A DNA stretch of 64,000 nucleotides from Methanomassiliicoccales archaeon PtaU1.Bin124 (GTDB lineage Archaea; Thermoplasmatota; Thermoplasmata; Methanomassiliicoccales; UBA472): the NCBI GenBank assembly GCA_002067865.1, contig MVRC01000015.1, positions 124,001 through 188,000 on the forward strand. The letters run 5' to 3'. How positions within the stretch are numbered: position 1 is the stretch's first letter; each line of letters begins with the position of its first letter. The notes under the pieces are model-generated. The model made no database searches, was not told the origin of the DNA, and saw only the letters and a program-made list of their open reading frames with translations. This document shows, in pieces, positions 45,927-55,913 of this stretch. A program made the translations under genes and the position numbers.

Positions 45927-46670
45927 TCATTTTAACCGAGACTCTTGCCAGTGATAAGCAAAAAGGTCCCTGCACCATGATATGGAAGACAAATCCGTTC
46001 CCAGAAGTATATGGTCGGGGTCGGCCCCGCCTCTCTTCTTTTTCAATGCTAAAAGACAAAAATTATGGGAAACATGGAGCAGCATCCTTCCATGGTCTGT
46101 CCATCGAACCTCGATCGGGGCATTTTTGGCACCCAGATGAGGGGCCAGGAGGTCGACGGCAACCCCATTCTGCATCAGGCACCGCACCTTTACCCCTAAC
46201 GAAGCCAAATGGACCATCATTGACACAAGCTCAGGGGTCAGCGATTCAGTGATTATTGAGAATTCACCGGCAATGTTCGTCCATTGCCGCTTGACGTCTT
46301 CCACGGCCTCGGTCCTGACAGAAATGATGCTTGCATCAGATAGTCGGTCGATGCTTCTGAGGAGATGGACAGGGATGGTGCTGAGGTCGTGGGCTCTCAG
46401 GTATTCACTATGGGAGGCGACATATCTGAACGGCGCCAGATTTTCCCAGACCAAGGCCCCGAACGCAGAATCTCGATATCCACCGCTTGGCGTTCGTTCC
46501 ACCATTCCGGCCTCGATAAGAAGGTTGAGTCCGGAGGTGACATCAGTGGACGAAACGAATAATTCATCCGAGATCTCTTGAATCCCCAGATCCCGATGCC
46601 TGAGGATACCCAACAGGTGCAGCCTGGTCTCTGAACCTATCTGGGCCAGTAAATGCTGCAGGTCGATCAT
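45927..46670 (-). CDS. Winged-helix regulator with FilR1-type C-terminal domain
   Basis: 247 residues from ATG 46670. N-terminal winged helix (about 1-75: IDLQHLLAQIGSETRLHLLGILRHRDLGIQEISDELFVSSTDVTSGLNLLIEAGMV). The C-terminal part ends GTDLSSISWCRDLFAYHWQESRLK, as in the DUF1724/FilR1 methanogen regulators, whose middle part may bind a ligand. Divergent from proA with about 105 nt between starts, so it may control proA-proB or itself. Confidence 0.8.
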   Translation of the reverse strand: MIDLQHLLAQIGSETRLHLLGILRHRDLGIQEISDELFVSSTDVTSGLNLLIEAGMVERTPSGGYRDSAFGALVWENLAPFRYVASHSEYLRAHDLSTIPVHLLRSIDRLSDASIISVRTEAVEDVKRQWTNIAGEFSIITESLTPELVSMMVHLASLGVKVRCLMQNGVAVDLLAPHLGAKNAPIEVRWTDHGRMLLHVSHNFCLLALKKKRGGADPDHILLGTDLSSISWCRDLFAYHWQESRLK

Positions 46671-46775
46671 GCTTCCTCGCCGAGTATCACAGCCCCTCCT
46701 TTCGGTAATAATACCTTCGACCTGCATCTCAGCGGCGAAAAAATTATGATGGCATTTGCCATGGGAGAGGGCATT

Positions 46776-48065
46776 ATGGAAATGATCAGAGAAGCGGCCA
46801 TAAGAGGAAGGGAGGCGTTCCTGAAGATGCAGAACCTCACCAACGAGGTGAGGGACAGGGCCTTGCTGGAGATCGGCAAGGAACTGGCATCGAGGGAGCT
46901 GAGCATAGTCTCCGCCAACCACAAGGATATGGACCAGGCGGCAAGGAGCGGCCTGGCAAAGCCGCTGCTCAAACGCTTGAAGTACGATTCCGAGAAGGTG
47001 AAGGAATCGATCACAATGCTCCATTCCCTTAAGGACCAGGAGGCGGTCCTGGGGAGGGTGCTCAGCCGCACCGAACTGGATGACAGCCTGGTACTGGAGA
47101 AGATCACCTGCCCCATAGGGGTCATAGGGGTCGTGTTCGAATCCAGACCGGAGGCGCTGGTGCAGATCTCCGCATTGTGCCTAAAATCCGGGAATGCGGT
47201 CCTTCTGAAGGGAGGGGTTGAAGCCAAGAACACCAACGAAGCTCTGGCCGATGCCATAACCACAGCCCTGGCAAGGATAGATGCCAGATTCGCCGATTCC
47301 GTTCAGCTGTTGTCCACCAGGGAGGAGTTCCAGAAACTGCTGGAACAGGATGATCTGGTGGACCTAATAATCCCCCGGGGAAGCAATGAGCTGGTCCGCT
47401 CCATCCAGGCGAAGACAAAGATACCCGTGATGGGACATGCGGCCGGCATTTGCCACACATATGTCGACGACAATGCCGACCTGGACCTGGCGGTGAAGGT
47501 ATGCTATGATGCGAAGGTCCAATATCCTGCGGTCTGCAATGCCATGGAGACCCTCCTGGTCCATCAGAACGTGGCCGAGTCCTTCCTGCCCAAGATGGCC
47601 AAGATGTACGAGGGCGCGAAGGTGGAGCTGAGAGGAGACTCCGCCACACGAAGGATCATAACCGTCAATGCCGCCACCGAGGAGGACTGGTCTGCGGAAT
47701 ACAACGACCTGGTGCTCTCCATAAAGATCGTCTCTGGACTGGACGAGGCCATCGGGCACATCAACAGATACGGTTCGCATCACACGGATGCGATAATCAC
47801 CAATGATGAGGCCAAGGCGGCGAAGTTCCAGAAGGAGGTCGATTCCTCCTCGGTCATGTGGAACTGCTCGACCCGTTTCGCTGACGGATACCGTTATGGG
47901 CTAGGGGCGGAGGTCGGGATCAGCACGAACAAGACCCATGCTCGCGGACCGGTCGGCCTGGAGGGACTGGTCATCTACAAGTATCACCTCAAAGGAAATG
48001 GGCATGTGGTCGCCGATTATGTCGGTCCCAATGCCAAGAAGTTCACGCACCGGAGGCTGGCATGA
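46776..48065 (+). CDS. proA: Gamma-glutamyl phosphate reductase
   Basis: 429 residues from ATG 46776, placed 8 nt behind GGAG and in line with E. coli ProA; ATGs at 46746, 46749 and 46761 are alternatives and a further frame start at 46653 overlaps the regulator. Aldehyde-dehydrogenase fold: VLLKGGVEAKNTNEAL, catalytic cysteine in KVQYPAVCNAMETLLVH, and DSSSVMWNCSTRFADGYRYGLGAEVGIST. Second step of proline synthesis. ATGA overlap with proB. Confidence 0.92.
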   Translation: MEMIREAAIRGREAFLKMQNLTNEVRDRALLEIGKELASRELSIVSANHKDMDQAARSGLAKPLLKRLKYDSEKVKESITMLHSLKDQEAVLGRVLSRTELDDSLVLEKITCPIGVIGVVFESRPEALVQISALCLKSGNAVLLKGGVEAKNTNEALADAITTALARIDARFADSVQLLSTREEFQKLLEQDDLVDLIIPRGSNELVRSIQAKTKIPVMGHAAGICHTYVDDNADLDLAVKVCYDAKVQYPAVCNAMETLLVHQNVAESFLPKMAKMYEGAKVELRGDSATRRIITVNAATEEDWSAEYNDLVLSIKIVSGLDEAIGHINRYGSHHTDAIITNDEAKAAKFQKEVDSSSVMWNCSTRFADGYRYGLGAEVGISTNKTHARGPVGLEGLVIYKYHLKGNGHVVADYVGPNAKKFTHRRLA

Positions 48066-49156
48066 GAGACCTGCGCCCCCGGAGGATCGTGGTGAAGGTC
48101 GGCACCAATACCCTGGTCCGATCGGACGGCCGCCTTGATATGGATTACATCGAGGACCTGGCCAGGCAGATCATGGTCCTCGATTCGAAAGGCATCGAGA
48201 CCATCCTCGTCACTTCCGGCGCCATCGGTTCCGGCTCGTCCGAGCTGGGCCTGGACGGGGTCCAGAAGTCCATCGCCATGAAGCAGGCCTGCGCCGCAGT
48301 GGGCCAGGCCATCCTCATGATGGCATACCGCGACACCTTCAAGCGACATGGCCGTTCCGTCGGCCAGGTCCTTTTAACATATGGCGCTTTCAGCGACCGC
48401 ATCCGCTATCTCAACCTGAAGAAGGCGGTGGACGAGATGTTCGCCCTGAAGGTCATCCCGATCGTCAATGAGAACGACGTCATCGCCACCGACGAGATAG
48501 CCGAGATCTTCGGCGACAATGACAAGCTGTCGGCGCTGGTGGCCAGCAAGATGGATGCTGACCTGCTCATCCTTCTAACCGATGTGGACGGCCTCTATGA
48601 CAGAAATCCTGTGGCCGACAAGGACGCCCGCCTCATTCCCACCGTGGATGAGATCACCAAAGAGATCGAGCATATCGCGGGAGGCCGGAAGAACGAACGG
48701 TCCACCGGCGGAATGAAGACGAAGATCAACGCCGCCAAGGTCTCCATGGAGTCTGGCTGCAACATGGTGATCGCCAACGGTCAGGTCAAGGACGTCATAC
48801 TGCGAGTTGTTGAGGGGGAGGAGCTGGGAACGCTCTTCACCGCCAGAAAGGTCTACTCCAACAAGCAGCGCTGGATACTTTTCGCCTCGCCGAAGGGCAA
48901 GATGACCATAGATCAAGGTGCGGAGAAGGCCGTGCGGGATGGGCGGTCTTTGCTGGCATGCGGCGTCACTGCCGTCGAAGGCAACTTCCGACCAGGCGAT
49001 GTGGTGCGGATCAACACCTTCGCCAAAGGCATAGCTAGGCACACCTCTGCGGAACTGGCCGACCTGATCAAGGCCAGATGTGAAGATAAGAAGAAGGGTT
49101 TGAAAGGAACGAACCCGGTGGCGATAGAGAACATCGACACCGTGTTCTTGGAGTGA
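48062..49156 (+). CDS. proB: Glutamate 5-kinase with PUA domain
   Basis: 364 residues. Amino-acid-kinase domain: VVKVGTNTLVRSDG, SGAIGSG, PIVNENDVIATDEIAEIFGDNDKLSALVA and ERSTGGMKTKINAAK. The C-terminal PUA domain (about 275-355) is present. Phosphorylates glutamate, the first proline step, normally inhibited by proline. Starts within the proA stop (ATGA). Confidence 0.95.
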   Translation: MRDLRPRRIVVKVGTNTLVRSDGRLDMDYIEDLARQIMVLDSKGIETILVTSGAIGSGSSELGLDGVQKSIAMKQACAAVGQAILMMAYRDTFKRHGRSVGQVLLTYGAFSDRIRYLNLKKAVDEMFALKVIPIVNENDVIATDEIAEIFGDNDKLSALVASKMDADLLILLTDVDGLYDRNPVADKDARLIPTVDEITKEIEHIAGGRKNERSTGGMKTKINAAKVSMESGCNMVIANGQVKDVILRVVEGEELGTLFTARKVYSNKQRWILFASPKGKMTIDQGAEKAVRDGRSLLACGVTAVEGNFRPGDVVRINTFAKGIARHTSAELADLIKARCEDKKKGLKGTNPVAIENIDTVFLE

Positions 49157-49158
49157 TC

Positions 49159-49710
49159 TCACTTCGCGAGAAGGTCCTTGGACCAGGCGTCGATGGCATT
49201 CCAATCGCGGTAATCCCTGGTCTTGGTCCAATCGATCTCATCCGCCTTCTCGGGGCTTCCAGCCTCTTCGTTCCTCTTGACGTAGATGCTCTTCATTATC
49301 TTCTTCACGACGAAACCATACTTATTGAAGTCGACCACTCCCGCGAAGGTCGCGGATGAGGCCACCTTCAGGCCAGGCATCCCCGCCTGGACATCAGCGA
49401 TGTACCTTTTCACGGCATCCTTGTTCGCCTTGGGGTCCGCGGCGTCCATGCAGCACGCGAAGAGCGCCACCTTGCCCTTGGAAAGCTCTGGGGAACCATC
49501 CTGCAGGAACTTCAGAACGGGCTTCATCCACTTACCGGCATAGATGCCTGAACCTACCACTGCCAGATCGTAACCCCCCGCCGTCACCTTTTCCTCGGTG
49601 ACGTTCTTGAGGTCCACGGTCATTCCGCCCTCCCTCAGGTTCTTGGCGATCCTCTCGGCGATCTCCTTGGTCGAGCCATACTTCGACCCATATGCAACCA
49701 ACGCGCGCAT
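49159..49710 (-). CDS. Flavodoxin-domain protein
   Basis: 183 residues from ATG 49710 (MRALVAYGSKYGSTKEIAERIA), with 13 upstream codons possible. The SKYGSTKE loop is the flavodoxin phosphate-binding T/S-x-T motif; later GSGIYAGKWMKPV and ALFACCMDA match the 'flavodoxin domain' group similar to protoporphyrinogen oxidase HemG. Likely a flavin redox protein. Confidence 0.8.
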   Translation of the reverse strand: MRALVAYGSKYGSTKEIAERIAKNLREGGMTVDLKNVTEEKVTAGGYDLAVVGSGIYAGKWMKPVLKFLQDGSPELSKGKVALFACCMDAADPKANKDAVKRYIADVQAGMPGLKVASSATFAGVVDFNKYGFVVKKIMKSIYVKRNEEAGSPEKADEIDWTKTRDYRDWNAIDAWSKDLLAK

Positions 49711-49835
49711 CTCGATACTCTCCATTTCGGCGGGAATCCTTCCCGTCATATTGACATAAGGTGGTCACGAATATTGTATCGATTGGGCACATGTGGCCAG
49801 ATGACCTAGACTAGGTCGCCTTCAAAGCTTGCCGT

Positions 49836-50231
49836 TCAGCACACCTTATTGACGTTGCCCAGCGTGTCGAACACGTACCCGTGCAGCTCGACGTCCCTCT
49901 CCGCCTTCTTCTTGACCTCGTTCAAGATGCCCTGATACACCGCTGCCGCCATGTCGCGCGAGTACTTCGACACAGGGAATATCAGGATCAACGAGCCAGT
50001 GGATCTGGCCACCTCGATGTAGTCGTCAAAATAGTGCACCTGGCCTGCGGTTGACTCGGTCTCGATGAACTCCAGCCTGAGCAGTTCGCCGTCCTTAATC
50101 ACCTGCAACGCACCGCGCAGTCCCGAGTCGTCCAGAACAAGATTGGTCTCCACCCCGGGCGTGGCCTTGAGGATCTGCTCGGACCTTCTTTTCGCCGCCA
50201 TTTCGATGATGACTTTGGACTCCTCGCGCAT
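49836..50231 (-). CDS. Uncharacterised small protein
   Basis: 131 residues, soluble, alternating helices and strands (LRGALQVIKDGELLRLEFIETESTAGQVHYFDDYIEVARSTGSLILIFPVSKYS). Two cysteines only at the C-terminus (NKVC). No family recognised. Not clearly co-transcribed with its neighbours. Confidence 0.6.
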   Translation of the reverse strand: MREESKVIIEMAAKRRSEQILKATPGVETNLVLDDSGLRGALQVIKDGELLRLEFIETESTAGQVHYFDDYIEVARSTGSLILIFPVSKYSRDMAAAVYQGILNEVKKKAERDVELHGYVFDTLGNVNKVC

Positions 50232-50311
50232 GGGGGATTATTGGTATTGTTACCGCATCATTCTTTCCATCCGATAATATTATTTCTTACTGGATAAATG
50301 TAGTTCGCGTC

Positions 50312-50974
50312 ATGCAAGAGAAGATAGTGCTGATCACTGACCCCCCAGAGGACCATCCGGAGGTCATCGACGAAGGGATAGCGCTGATGGTGGACCTGGA
50401 CCGTTACGTCCTGATGGAGTCCAACCTCTGCGCCACCACCTGGTCGAAGCGGCCGCTCACGTTAGTGGAACTTGTCTATAACACGTTCAAGCCGCTCTTC
50501 TGCATCAGCAATGCAGACATCCTACCATCGGTCAAGTTCAAGCAATGGATCGATTGGTTCACCTGGAACGGCTCGGAGATAAAGGAACTGACGGGGTCCA
50601 GACCATGGCCTCCCATCTGCGTTTCGGAACGGTCCGACGGTTGCCTCCTCGTGATCGCCTCCACCAAGGCCACGAACGCTCTGCTGGGCGTGAGCCTGAA
50701 GATATGGTATGACCGGCATTTGAAGGCCATAAACGACATGGGGGAGAGGAAGGGCATAACACTGGACACGATCGACCTGCCCGATGGTTCGCCCCTACAC
50801 GATATCCCTTCCGATCTGGCCAAGAAGATCGAGGTCATCGTTCTTCCACAGCCCGGGAGGAATCCCATGACCGCCTCGCTCTATGATGAAAAGGGGGAGC
50901 TGTTCGTGCTCCGCTGCGATTACATACGCAGGGCCCATCAGGCGCTAGGGTGCGAAAGGCATGCGATTTGGTGA
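50312..50974 (+). CDS. Uncharacterised protein
   Basis: 220 residues with a mixed alpha/beta pattern, no signal peptide, no membrane segment. A mildly conserved LCATTWSKRPLTLVELVYNTFKPLF stretch and IEVIVLPQPGRNPMTASLYD. No domain recognised. It ends 70 nt before the ABC transporter genes on the same strand, so it may be transcribed with them. Confidence 0.6.
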   Translation: MQEKIVLITDPPEDHPEVIDEGIALMVDLDRYVLMESNLCATTWSKRPLTLVELVYNTFKPLFCISNADILPSVKFKQWIDWFTWNGSEIKELTGSRPWPPICVSERSDGCLLVIASTKATNALLGVSLKIWYDRHLKAINDMGERKGITLDTIDLPDGSPLHDIPSDLAKKIEVIVLPQPGRNPMTASLYDEKGELFVLRCDYIRRAHQALGCERHAIW

Positions 50975-51044
50975 ACTTGGACCATCATCCGGCGGGACAA
51001 TGCTTTTCTAGATACAGTTTTTACAACCCTTCCGGGGGAGCCGA

Positions 51045-52028
51045 ATGGTATCCGACGACATTGTCATCGAGGTCAAGGACCTGGTCCGCATCTACAAGAC
51101 CGGGGAAGGCCTGCTGCGCCGCAAAAAGAAAGAGACACTGGCAGTGGATAACATTTCCTTCCAGGTGAATAAGGGAGAGCTGTTCGGCATGCTTGGGCCC
51201 AACGGGGCCGGCAAGACCACCACCATCAAGATGATGACAACGCTGCTCCTGCCCACGTCTGGCACGGTCTCGGTCATGGGTTATGACGTGGCCAAGGACC
51301 CTTATGAAGTCCGAAAGCATATCGGTCTCGTGCTGGGCGGGGAGAAGGGCCTGTATTATCGCATCACTGCTAGGCAGAACCTGCGTTATTTCGCTGACCT
51401 TTATGGGGTGCCATTGTCCGAGAGGGACAAGAGGGTCGACGAACTGTTGAAGAGGGTGGATCTGATGGACAGGGCCGACGAGAGGGTGGAGGACTACTCC
51501 CGCGGCATGAAGCAGAGGCTCCATCTGGCCAAGGGGCTGATCAACGACCCTGAGGTCATATTCATGGATGAGCCGACCATCGGTCTCGATCCGCAGGCGG
51601 CCAGGGACGCCAGGAAGATGATCAAGGAGCTGGTCGATGGAGGAAAGACCCTCCTCCTCACCACCCATTACATGTACGAGGCGGACGAGCTGTGTGACCG
51701 AATCGCCGTCGTCAACAAGGGCAAGGTCGTCGCTCTGGACACTCCCCGTGGCCTGAAATCGCTCATGAAGGACATGAGCATCATCGAGGTGGAGGGCTTC
51801 GGCATCGCCGATAAGGAGATCGAGGTCATCCGCTCATTGCCAGGCGTAAGGACCGTCAGCGCCACCCTGGGCGAGGAGAAGCAGGTGCTAAGGGTACAGG
51901 TGGCCGACGCGGCGGAGATGCTGAACCCGGTCACTCACGTGCTGGAAGGAAGGAAGATCATCGGGGTCAGGGTGAAGGAGCCGACCCTGGAGGACGCATA
52001 CCTCTGGCTGGTGGAAGGAAATGCCTAA
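51045..52028 (+). CDS. ABC-2 type transporter ATP-binding protein
   Basis: 327 residues. Walker A GPNGAGKTT, Q loop, signature YSRGMKQRLHLAKGL and Walker B VIFMDEPTIGLDPQ. The C-terminal part (DKEIEVIRSLPGVRTVSATLGEE) is the regulatory domain of daunorubicin/multidrug-type transporters. GGGGGAG ribosome site. Overlaps the permease by 8 bp. Confidence 0.95.
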   Translation: MVSDDIVIEVKDLVRIYKTGEGLLRRKKKETLAVDNISFQVNKGELFGMLGPNGAGKTTTIKMMTTLLLPTSGTVSVMGYDVAKDPYEVRKHIGLVLGGEKGLYYRITARQNLRYFADLYGVPLSERDKRVDELLKRVDLMDRADERVEDYSRGMKQRLHLAKGLINDPEVIFMDEPTIGLDPQAARDARKMIKELVDGGKTLLLTTHYMYEADELCDRIAVVNKGKVVALDTPRGLKSLMKDMSIIEVEGFGIADKEIEVIRSLPGVRTVSATLGEEKQVLRVQVADAAEMLNPVTHVLEGRKIIGVRVKEPTLEDAYLWLVEGNA

Positions 52029-52806
52029 GCTCAGAGCCATCGCAGCATCGTTCAGGCACCAGTACCTGCACTTCCTGGCAGACCCTCAATGGCTGATCCC
52101 CAACGTCATCCTTCCGTTCATGATCACCATGGTGGTGCTCATCATGTTCCAGGGCCAGCAGGGCAACTTCGCTCTGTATGCGGTCCTGGGAGGGGGCATG
52201 ATGGGCATGTGGGGCAACACGCTCTACGCCTCGGGCTGGTCCATCCAGTTCGACCGCTGGAACGGAACGCTGGAAGAGGTTCTTGCCACGCCGTCCGGAC
52301 TGATATGGATCATCGCAGGAAGGTCCATCTGGAACGCCCTGGTGGGAATATTCAACGGGCTGTTCATCCTGGTCATCGCCATTGTATTCTTCAATGCCGA
52401 TCTGTCCATGTACGACCCGGTATTGTTCCTGCTGGCCTTCCTGGCCACATTGCTTTCCCTATCCGCGCTCGGGCTGCTGTTCAGCTCGGCCTTCGTCCTG
52501 ACCCGGCAGGCGGGCGTGCTGACGAACGGGCTGGAATATCCTATCTATGTTGGAACTGGATGCATGTTCCCCATCGCCCTCTTGCCATGGTGGACGAACG
52601 TCCTATCATACTCGCTTGGACCTACATGGGGCATCGAGTCCATCCGATACGCGGCCATCGGCGGATATGAGGGCTTCGCCACCGGATACTGGGGCAGCAT
52701 GGCGATCATGGCCATCATCTCGTTGACATACGTGGCCATCGCCATCTATCTGTTCCGCGTAGTGGAGATGAAGGCCAGGGTCAACGCATCGTTCGTGAGG
52801 TACTGA
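52021..52806 (+). CDS. ABC-2 type transporter permease
   Basis: 261 residues, six transmembrane helices, with GLFILVIAIVF and the ABC-2 loop YPIYVGTGCMFPIALLPWWTNVLSY typical of the family. Forms the exporter with the preceding ATPase and next permease. Confidence 0.9.
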   Translation: MPKLRAIAASFRHQYLHFLADPQWLIPNVILPFMITMVVLIMFQGQQGNFALYAVLGGGMMGMWGNTLYASGWSIQFDRWNGTLEEVLATPSGLIWIIAGRSIWNALVGIFNGLFILVIAIVFFNADLSMYDPVLFLLAFLATLLSLSALGLLFSSAFVLTRQAGVLTNGLEYPIYVGTGCMFPIALLPWWTNVLSYSLGPTWGIESIRYAAIGGYEGFATGYWGSMAIMAIISLTYVAIAIYLFRVVEMKARVNASFVRY

Positions 52807-52807
52807 C

Positions 52808-53614
52808 ATGTTCCAGACCGTGACACAAGCGGGAAGGGTGTTCTGGAGCAGCGCGGTGCTGGCGAAGAGAGCGCTGTTCGCCTGGCTGAACCCGGGGCTG
52901 TGGATCATGCAGCTCTTCTTCATGTCGGTGTTCCAGATCGCCTTCTTCGTCTACGTGGTACGTTATGTGCAGGGCTCCGAGGCCACCGTGGCATATGTGG
53001 CGATCGGCAATGCCATCTCGTCCATAGCCTACGTGACCGTCTTCTCCGTGTGCAACATCACCGGCGAGGAGAAGCAGCAGGGCACGCTGCAGCCAGTACT
53101 GGTCACCCCTGCCAATAGGTTGGCCATGTTCACTGGCCGGGCGATGTTCCAGGTGGTAAACGGAATTGCTACCGTCTTCATCGCATTGGGCTATGCGGCA
53201 TTCCTCTTCGGGGTGAACTTCGGCAACACCGACTGGATCGCTCTGACCGTGGTCATCACTCTGACAGCTTTCACCATGACCCTGTTCGGCCTGATGCTGA
53301 GCTCGGTGGGACTGTACCTGCGCACATCAATGGTCCTGGCCAACATCTTCCTGTTCCTGGGCCTGCTGGTCAGCGGTGTGAACTTCCCGGTCACGCAGTT
53401 GCCCGGGTGGCTTCAGCCGATCGGTTATGCGATGCCGTTGACATATGCCACGGACGCGGCAAGAATGGCAGTGGATGGGGCTGGCCTGAGCGAGATGGGA
53501 GGCCTGCTGTTCAACAATGCGATACTCGGTCTGGCATGGTTGCTGGTAGGTTACATCATATTCAGGGTGTTCGAGAACCTTTCCAGGCGCTTGGGGACGA
53601 TGGAGAAATATTGA
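52808..53614 (+). CDS. ABC-2 type transporter permease
   Basis: 268 residues, six transmembrane helices; contains NFPVTQLPGWLQPIGYAMPLTYATDAARMAV, the ABC-2 re-entrant/exit signature (LPxxlqplsyamPlTYa). One base behind the first permease. Together they form an exporter of unknown cargo. Confidence 0.92.
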   Translation: MFQTVTQAGRVFWSSAVLAKRALFAWLNPGLWIMQLFFMSVFQIAFFVYVVRYVQGSEATVAYVAIGNAISSIAYVTVFSVCNITGEEKQQGTLQPVLVTPANRLAMFTGRAMFQVVNGIATVFIALGYAAFLFGVNFGNTDWIALTVVITLTAFTMTLFGLMLSSVGLYLRTSMVLANIFLFLGLLVSGVNFPVTQLPGWLQPIGYAMPLTYATDAARMAVDGAGLSEMGGLLFNNAILGLAWLLVGYIIFRVFENLSRRLGTMEKY

Positions 53615-53646
53615 GGTTTGGGTAAGGCGTTTGGACCAGGAACGGC

Positions 53647-54183
53647 TCACTTGTAACCGAACTGGTTGCGGAACAGCTGCAAACTGTAGTTGATGGTCTC
53701 GATGGCCTTCTCCCGGTCATCCCAGCCCAGCACTTCAGTGTGCTTCCCTTCTTCCAGGCGCTTGTAAGTGCGGAAGAACTCGGCGATCTCGTCGAGGAAG
53801 TGGTGAGGGAGGTCATCCAGATCATGGATCTCCTTGTTGCGCGGGTCTCCGGTGGCGACGCACAGCACCTTGTCGTCCACGCCCTTCTCGTCCTTCATGC
53901 GCAAAACGCCGACCGGCCTGGCCTCAACGACACAACCAGGGAACGTCGGTTCAGACAGGAGCACCATAGCGTCGACCGGGTCACCGTCGTCGAAATATGT
54001 GCGCGGCACCAGGCCATAGGCGATCGGATAAACGACACTGGAGTGCAGAACGCGGTCCAGATAGACGAAGTCGTATTCCTTCGAAACCTCATACTTGTTC
54101 TTGCTGTCCTTGGGGGTCTCGATGATGACATTGATGATCTCCGGCGGGTTCCTGCCGGATGGGACCTTCTTCCATAATGACAT
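53647..54183 (-). CDS. ppa: Inorganic pyrophosphatase (family I)
   Basis: 178 residues, soluble hexameric type. Motifs DGDPVDAMVLL (metal-binding aspartates), YGLVPRTYFDDGD, and a C-terminal WDDREKAIETINYS. Removes pyrophosphate from biosynthetic reactions such as aminoacylation. No partner gene; its end faces the ABC transporter's end. Confidence 0.95.
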   Translation of the reverse strand: MSLWKKVPSGRNPPEIINVIIETPKDSKNKYEVSKEYDFVYLDRVLHSSVVYPIAYGLVPRTYFDDGDPVDAMVLLSEPTFPGCVVEARPVGVLRMKDEKGVDDKVLCVATGDPRNKEIHDLDDLPHHFLDEIAEFFRTYKRLEEGKHTEVLGWDDREKAIETINYSLQLFRNQFGYK

Positions 54184-54316
54184 GGATATTCTCCCTGAAA
54201 TCTCATCCCTAGTCCCTACTTATTCTTTTTGTATTGACTACCAAGAACGAGGTCATATGCGAATCGATGATTCCTTCTGGTAATCAAAAGGATGGGATTT
54301 TTAGTTTTATCACTCC

Positions 54317-55639
54317 ATGAATATTTATTATATCACACAGTATATCACGGTAATAGGGTGGGATGCATTGTTACCGGAATTGGAGATAGGGCCGATATTG
54401 CTGATGTTGTTCTTCCTGGTCCTCATCGCTAAGGTCGCTGGGCTCCTTTGTGAATGGGCAACGATGGCCATGAAGGGCAGGTTGATCATCCCTTCGGTCA
54501 TCGGTGAGATACTGGCCGGTATGGCGATCGCTAACATCACCGGGCTATTCGATTTCCTCAAGATAGCCGAAAATTCCGACATCTTCATCACACTGGCCCA
54601 GCTGGGCGTCATCCTGCTGTTGTTCGCAGTGGGACTCGAGACCCCATATAGCGAGCTCCGCAAGGTCGGCAGGACCGCGTTCTTCGTGGCGCTATTAGGT
54701 GTCCTTGTCCCATTTATGGCAGGTCTTACACTGTTCCTTGCTCTGAACTACAGTACCACCGAGGCCATGTTCGTCGGTGCTGCCCTCGTCGCCACCTCGG
54801 TAGGTATAACGGCCAGGGTCATCAAGGACATGAAGTTGACCAATGCCAAGGAGTCACGCATCATCATCGGAGCGGCCGTCATCGATGATGTGTTGGGCCT
54901 CATCGTCCTCTCCATCGTCGTGGGCATTTCCAACGGGGGAAGCGGAGGTTTGGTCCAGACCCTCATCGTCTCCATCGAAGCCGTGATATTTGTTCTGGCC
55001 ATAATGTTCATCAGCAGTCTCATCCCTCGGTTCAGGGCAAAGCGTCAAAATGAGCCGAAGAACGATGTGTGCCGCCCGGAGACCCCCGAGAGCAGGACGC
55101 TTTCCGAAAGCGCTCTCTCCATCGCATTGATCCTTTGCCTCGGGCTCTCCTTCGCATCCTCATATCTCAATCTGGCCGCGATCGTGGGTGCTTTCCTCGC
55201 AGGAATGCTATTCGCGGAGTATAGGGACAAATGGTTCTGCAAGGACAAGGTGGACGCCATTAACGAGTTCTTGGTGCCGTTCTTCTTCTTGTACGTAGGC
55301 ATGCAGGTCGATCTAGGGGCCTTCGGACCGGTCTTCGCATTGGCGTTGGTCCTCACCGGTGTCGCCATCGCGACGAAGTTCGTAGGTTGCGGCGTAGGTG
55401 CCTACAAAATGGGGAAGGACTCGGCGATGATAATCGGTTCCGGAATGTTCCCGAGAGGGGAGGTCGCCATGATCGTGGCCGCCCTTGGTCTTCAGGAAGG
55501 GGTAGTCAGCAATTCCGTCTTTGCCATGGTGGTGTTCATGGCGCTGGTAACGACCCTGGTCTCGCCGCCGGTCATGTCACATTTCTTTAGCAAGAAATAT
55601 GGAAAGACGAACAAGTTCGCCAAGGCCGAAGAAGAGTGA
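54317..55639 (+). CDS. Na+/H+ (CPA2) antiporter
   Basis: 440 residues, about 12 helices, with the GEILAGMAIAN and LLLFAVGLETP elements, plus the DD-type ion site region AAVIDDVLGLIVLSIVVG and GMFPRGEVAMIVAALGL typical of KefB/NhaP-type carriers. No TrkA-N regulatory domain at the C-terminus, which is short and charged. Ends 46 nt from the facing Sec61beta. Confidence 0.9.
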   Translation: MNIYYITQYITVIGWDALLPELEIGPILLMLFFLVLIAKVAGLLCEWATMAMKGRLIIPSVIGEILAGMAIANITGLFDFLKIAENSDIFITLAQLGVILLLFAVGLETPYSELRKVGRTAFFVALLGVLVPFMAGLTLFLALNYSTTEAMFVGAALVATSVGITARVIKDMKLTNAKESRIIIGAAVIDDVLGLIVLSIVVGISNGGSGGLVQTLIVSIEAVIFVLAIMFISSLIPRFRAKRQNEPKNDVCRPETPESRTLSESALSIALILCLGLSFASSYLNLAAIVGAFLAGMLFAEYRDKWFCKDKVDAINEFLVPFFFLYVGMQVDLGAFGPVFALALVLTGVAIATKFVGCGVGAYKMGKDSAMIIGSGMFPRGEVAMIVAALGLQEGVVSNSVFAMVVFMALVTTLVSPPVMSHFFSKKYGKTNKFAKAEEE

Positions 55640-55685
55640 TTGAAATATCAAACGATTTCGCCCTGATAGAAAACGTGAAGGGCGA

Positions 55686-55850
55686 TTATACCGGCCAGAT
55701 GTAGCCCGCGATGGTGACGACGATGATGGTCCCGATTGCCACTCCCATCACCAGGTACGGGCTCAGCTTGATCGACTTCTCATCTTCGCTGTCGAAGTAA
55801 CGGATGAGACCTGCCGAGGACTGGAAACCGGACTTGTCCTTGTCTCCCAT
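55686..55850 (-). CDS. Sec61beta (SecG) translocon subunit
   Basis: 54 residues: FQSSAGLIRYFDSEDEKSIKLSPY followed by one transmembrane helix (about 33-52) and a terminal WPV, the standard archaeal Sec61beta form. Part of the SecYE-beta channel. Starts at ATG 55850. Confidence 0.93.
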   Translation of the reverse strand: MGDKDKSGFQSSAGLIRYFDSEDEKSIKLSPYLVMGVAIGTIIVVTIAGYIWPV

Positions 55851-55913
55851 TTGTATCGGATGCGCATCCGGTGCCGGGTTATTTAACTTTTTGGCGGTCC
55901 GTATCGGCCGGGG

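Noticed and set aside
46671-47024. N-terminal extension of the FilR1-type regulator
   Set aside because: It runs antisense to proA; the winged helix begins at the ATG at 46670.
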